Below are positions 63,852 through 64,000 of a stretch of DNA of 64,000 nucleotides, in pieces. The notes under the pieces are model-generated. The model saw only the letters and a list, made by a program, of their open reading frames with translations, was not told the origin of the DNA and did not search any database. The position numbers and the translations under genes are program-made. How positions within the stretch are numbered: the first letter of the stretch is position 1; each line of letters begins with the position of its first letter. This DNA is from Roseiarcus sp963751165. Its GTDB lineage: Bacteria > Pseudomonadota > Alphaproteobacteria > Rhizobiales > Beijerinckiaceae. The stretch spans positions 1-64,000 of the forward strand of contig CAVVTP010000017.1 of assembly GCA_963751165.1 (NCBI GenBank), written 5' to 3'.

Positions 63852-64000
63852 TCAGTCCGCCTTCGCCGAGGGGGCCGACCCGGCCGCCGCTTCCGGTGGA
63901 GGCGTAGCCGTCGAGAAATAGCGGAAGAAATCGGACTTGGGGCTGAGAAGAGCGTGCGTCGCGCCGCGACCGAAGGCGTTCTGATAGGCCTGCATCGAGC
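63852..64000 (-). CDS. hflC: HflC protease modulator, C-terminal end (partial)
   Basis: The last 48 residues (SMQAYQNAFGRGATHALLSPKSDFF region, then a Pro/Ala-rich tail, ending AKAD) match the end of HflC, which with HflK controls FtsH. The gene continues beyond the window. One base separates its stop from the DUF2065 start. Confidence 0.8.
   Translation of the reverse strand, partial: SMQAYQNAFGRGATHALLSPKSDFFRYFSTATPPPEAAAGSAPSAKAD

Noticed and set aside
1..64000. CRISPR array, tRNA, rRNA or complete insertion sequence
   Set aside because: No regularly spaced repeats, tRNA-like cloverleaf, rRNA segment or transposase motif was recognised on reading.

Overview
This window is most of a photosynthesis gene cluster (PGC) from an aerobic, anoxygenic, bacteriochlorophyll-a-producing alphaproteobacterium, probably of the order Hyphomicrobiales. 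The evidence is high GC, the gene orders crtCDEF-bchCXYZ-puf and bchFNBHLM-lhaA-puhABC-acsF-puhE, two PpsR repressors, a bacteriophytochrome next to ppsR2, and the flank hflC-DUF2065-Do protease. Only the oxygen-dependent cyclase AcsF is present (no BchE), which fits an aerobic phototroph. I cannot name the genus.

Layout. 331-963: a SOUL haem-binding protein. 1.2-5.0 kb (+): bchI-bchD-bchO (Mg chelatase). 5.2-12.4 kb: carotenoid genes crtI-crtB (+), a 47-residue membrane peptide (+), crtD-crtC (-), crtE-crtF (+), a set sufficient for a spirilloxanthin-type pathway. 12.5-21.6 kb (+): bchCXYZ, a possible pufQ, pufBALMC and a HiPIP gene. 21.7-24.2 kb (-): a broken formate/nitrite-type transporter and a tri-haem cytochrome c. 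24.4-40.3 kb (-): the long superoperon bchF/N-bchB-bchH-bchL-bchM-lhaA-puhA-puhB-puhC-orf-acsF-puhE-hemA. 41.2-47.05 kb (+): ppsR1, bchG, a pucC-like gene, bchP, tspO and a small membrane protein, followed by a wrecked dxs. 48.6-53.7 kb: aerR/ppaA (+) facing ppsR2-bphP-bphO (-). 53.7-64 kb: gene debris, two MFS transporters, a phytoene-desaturase-like oxidoreductase, a SqrR/BigR-like ArsR repressor, an M19 dipeptidase, a Do protease, a DUF2065 protein and the end of hflC.

How it works together. HemA supplies 5-aminolevulinate. BchIDH (with BchO), BchM, AcsF, BchLNB, BchF, BchXYZ, BchC, BchG and BchP carry protoporphyrin to bacteriochlorophyll a. Crt enzymes make the carotenoid. Puf/Puh proteins form the reaction centre-LH1 core with help from LhaA, the PucC-like protein and PuhB/C/E. 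PufC and HiPIP are likely electron donors. Regulation is layered: PpsR-type TGT-N12-ACA boxes precede bchI, crtD/crtE, bchG and aerR, with near matches before bchF, bchC and crtI. PpsR1 has a redox-type Cys in its HTH region and PpsR2 lacks it. BphP with its own haem oxygenase BphO should give far-red control through PpsR2, and AerR adds a B12-type light/redox input.

The most striking anomaly is at sequence level. At least six reading-frame breaks (acsF twice, bchL twice, the cytochrome c, the ArsR regulator) are each repaired by removing one base from GAGTTC/GAACTC to give GAGTC/GACTC, and a seventh (bchP) lies at GAGTC. GANTC is the CcrM methylation site of alphaproteobacteria, so a methylation-linked base-calling artefact is the most economical explanation. 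The PGC is therefore probably intact in the organism, although dxs, the transporter and the debris at 54.4-54.85 kb look truly degraded.
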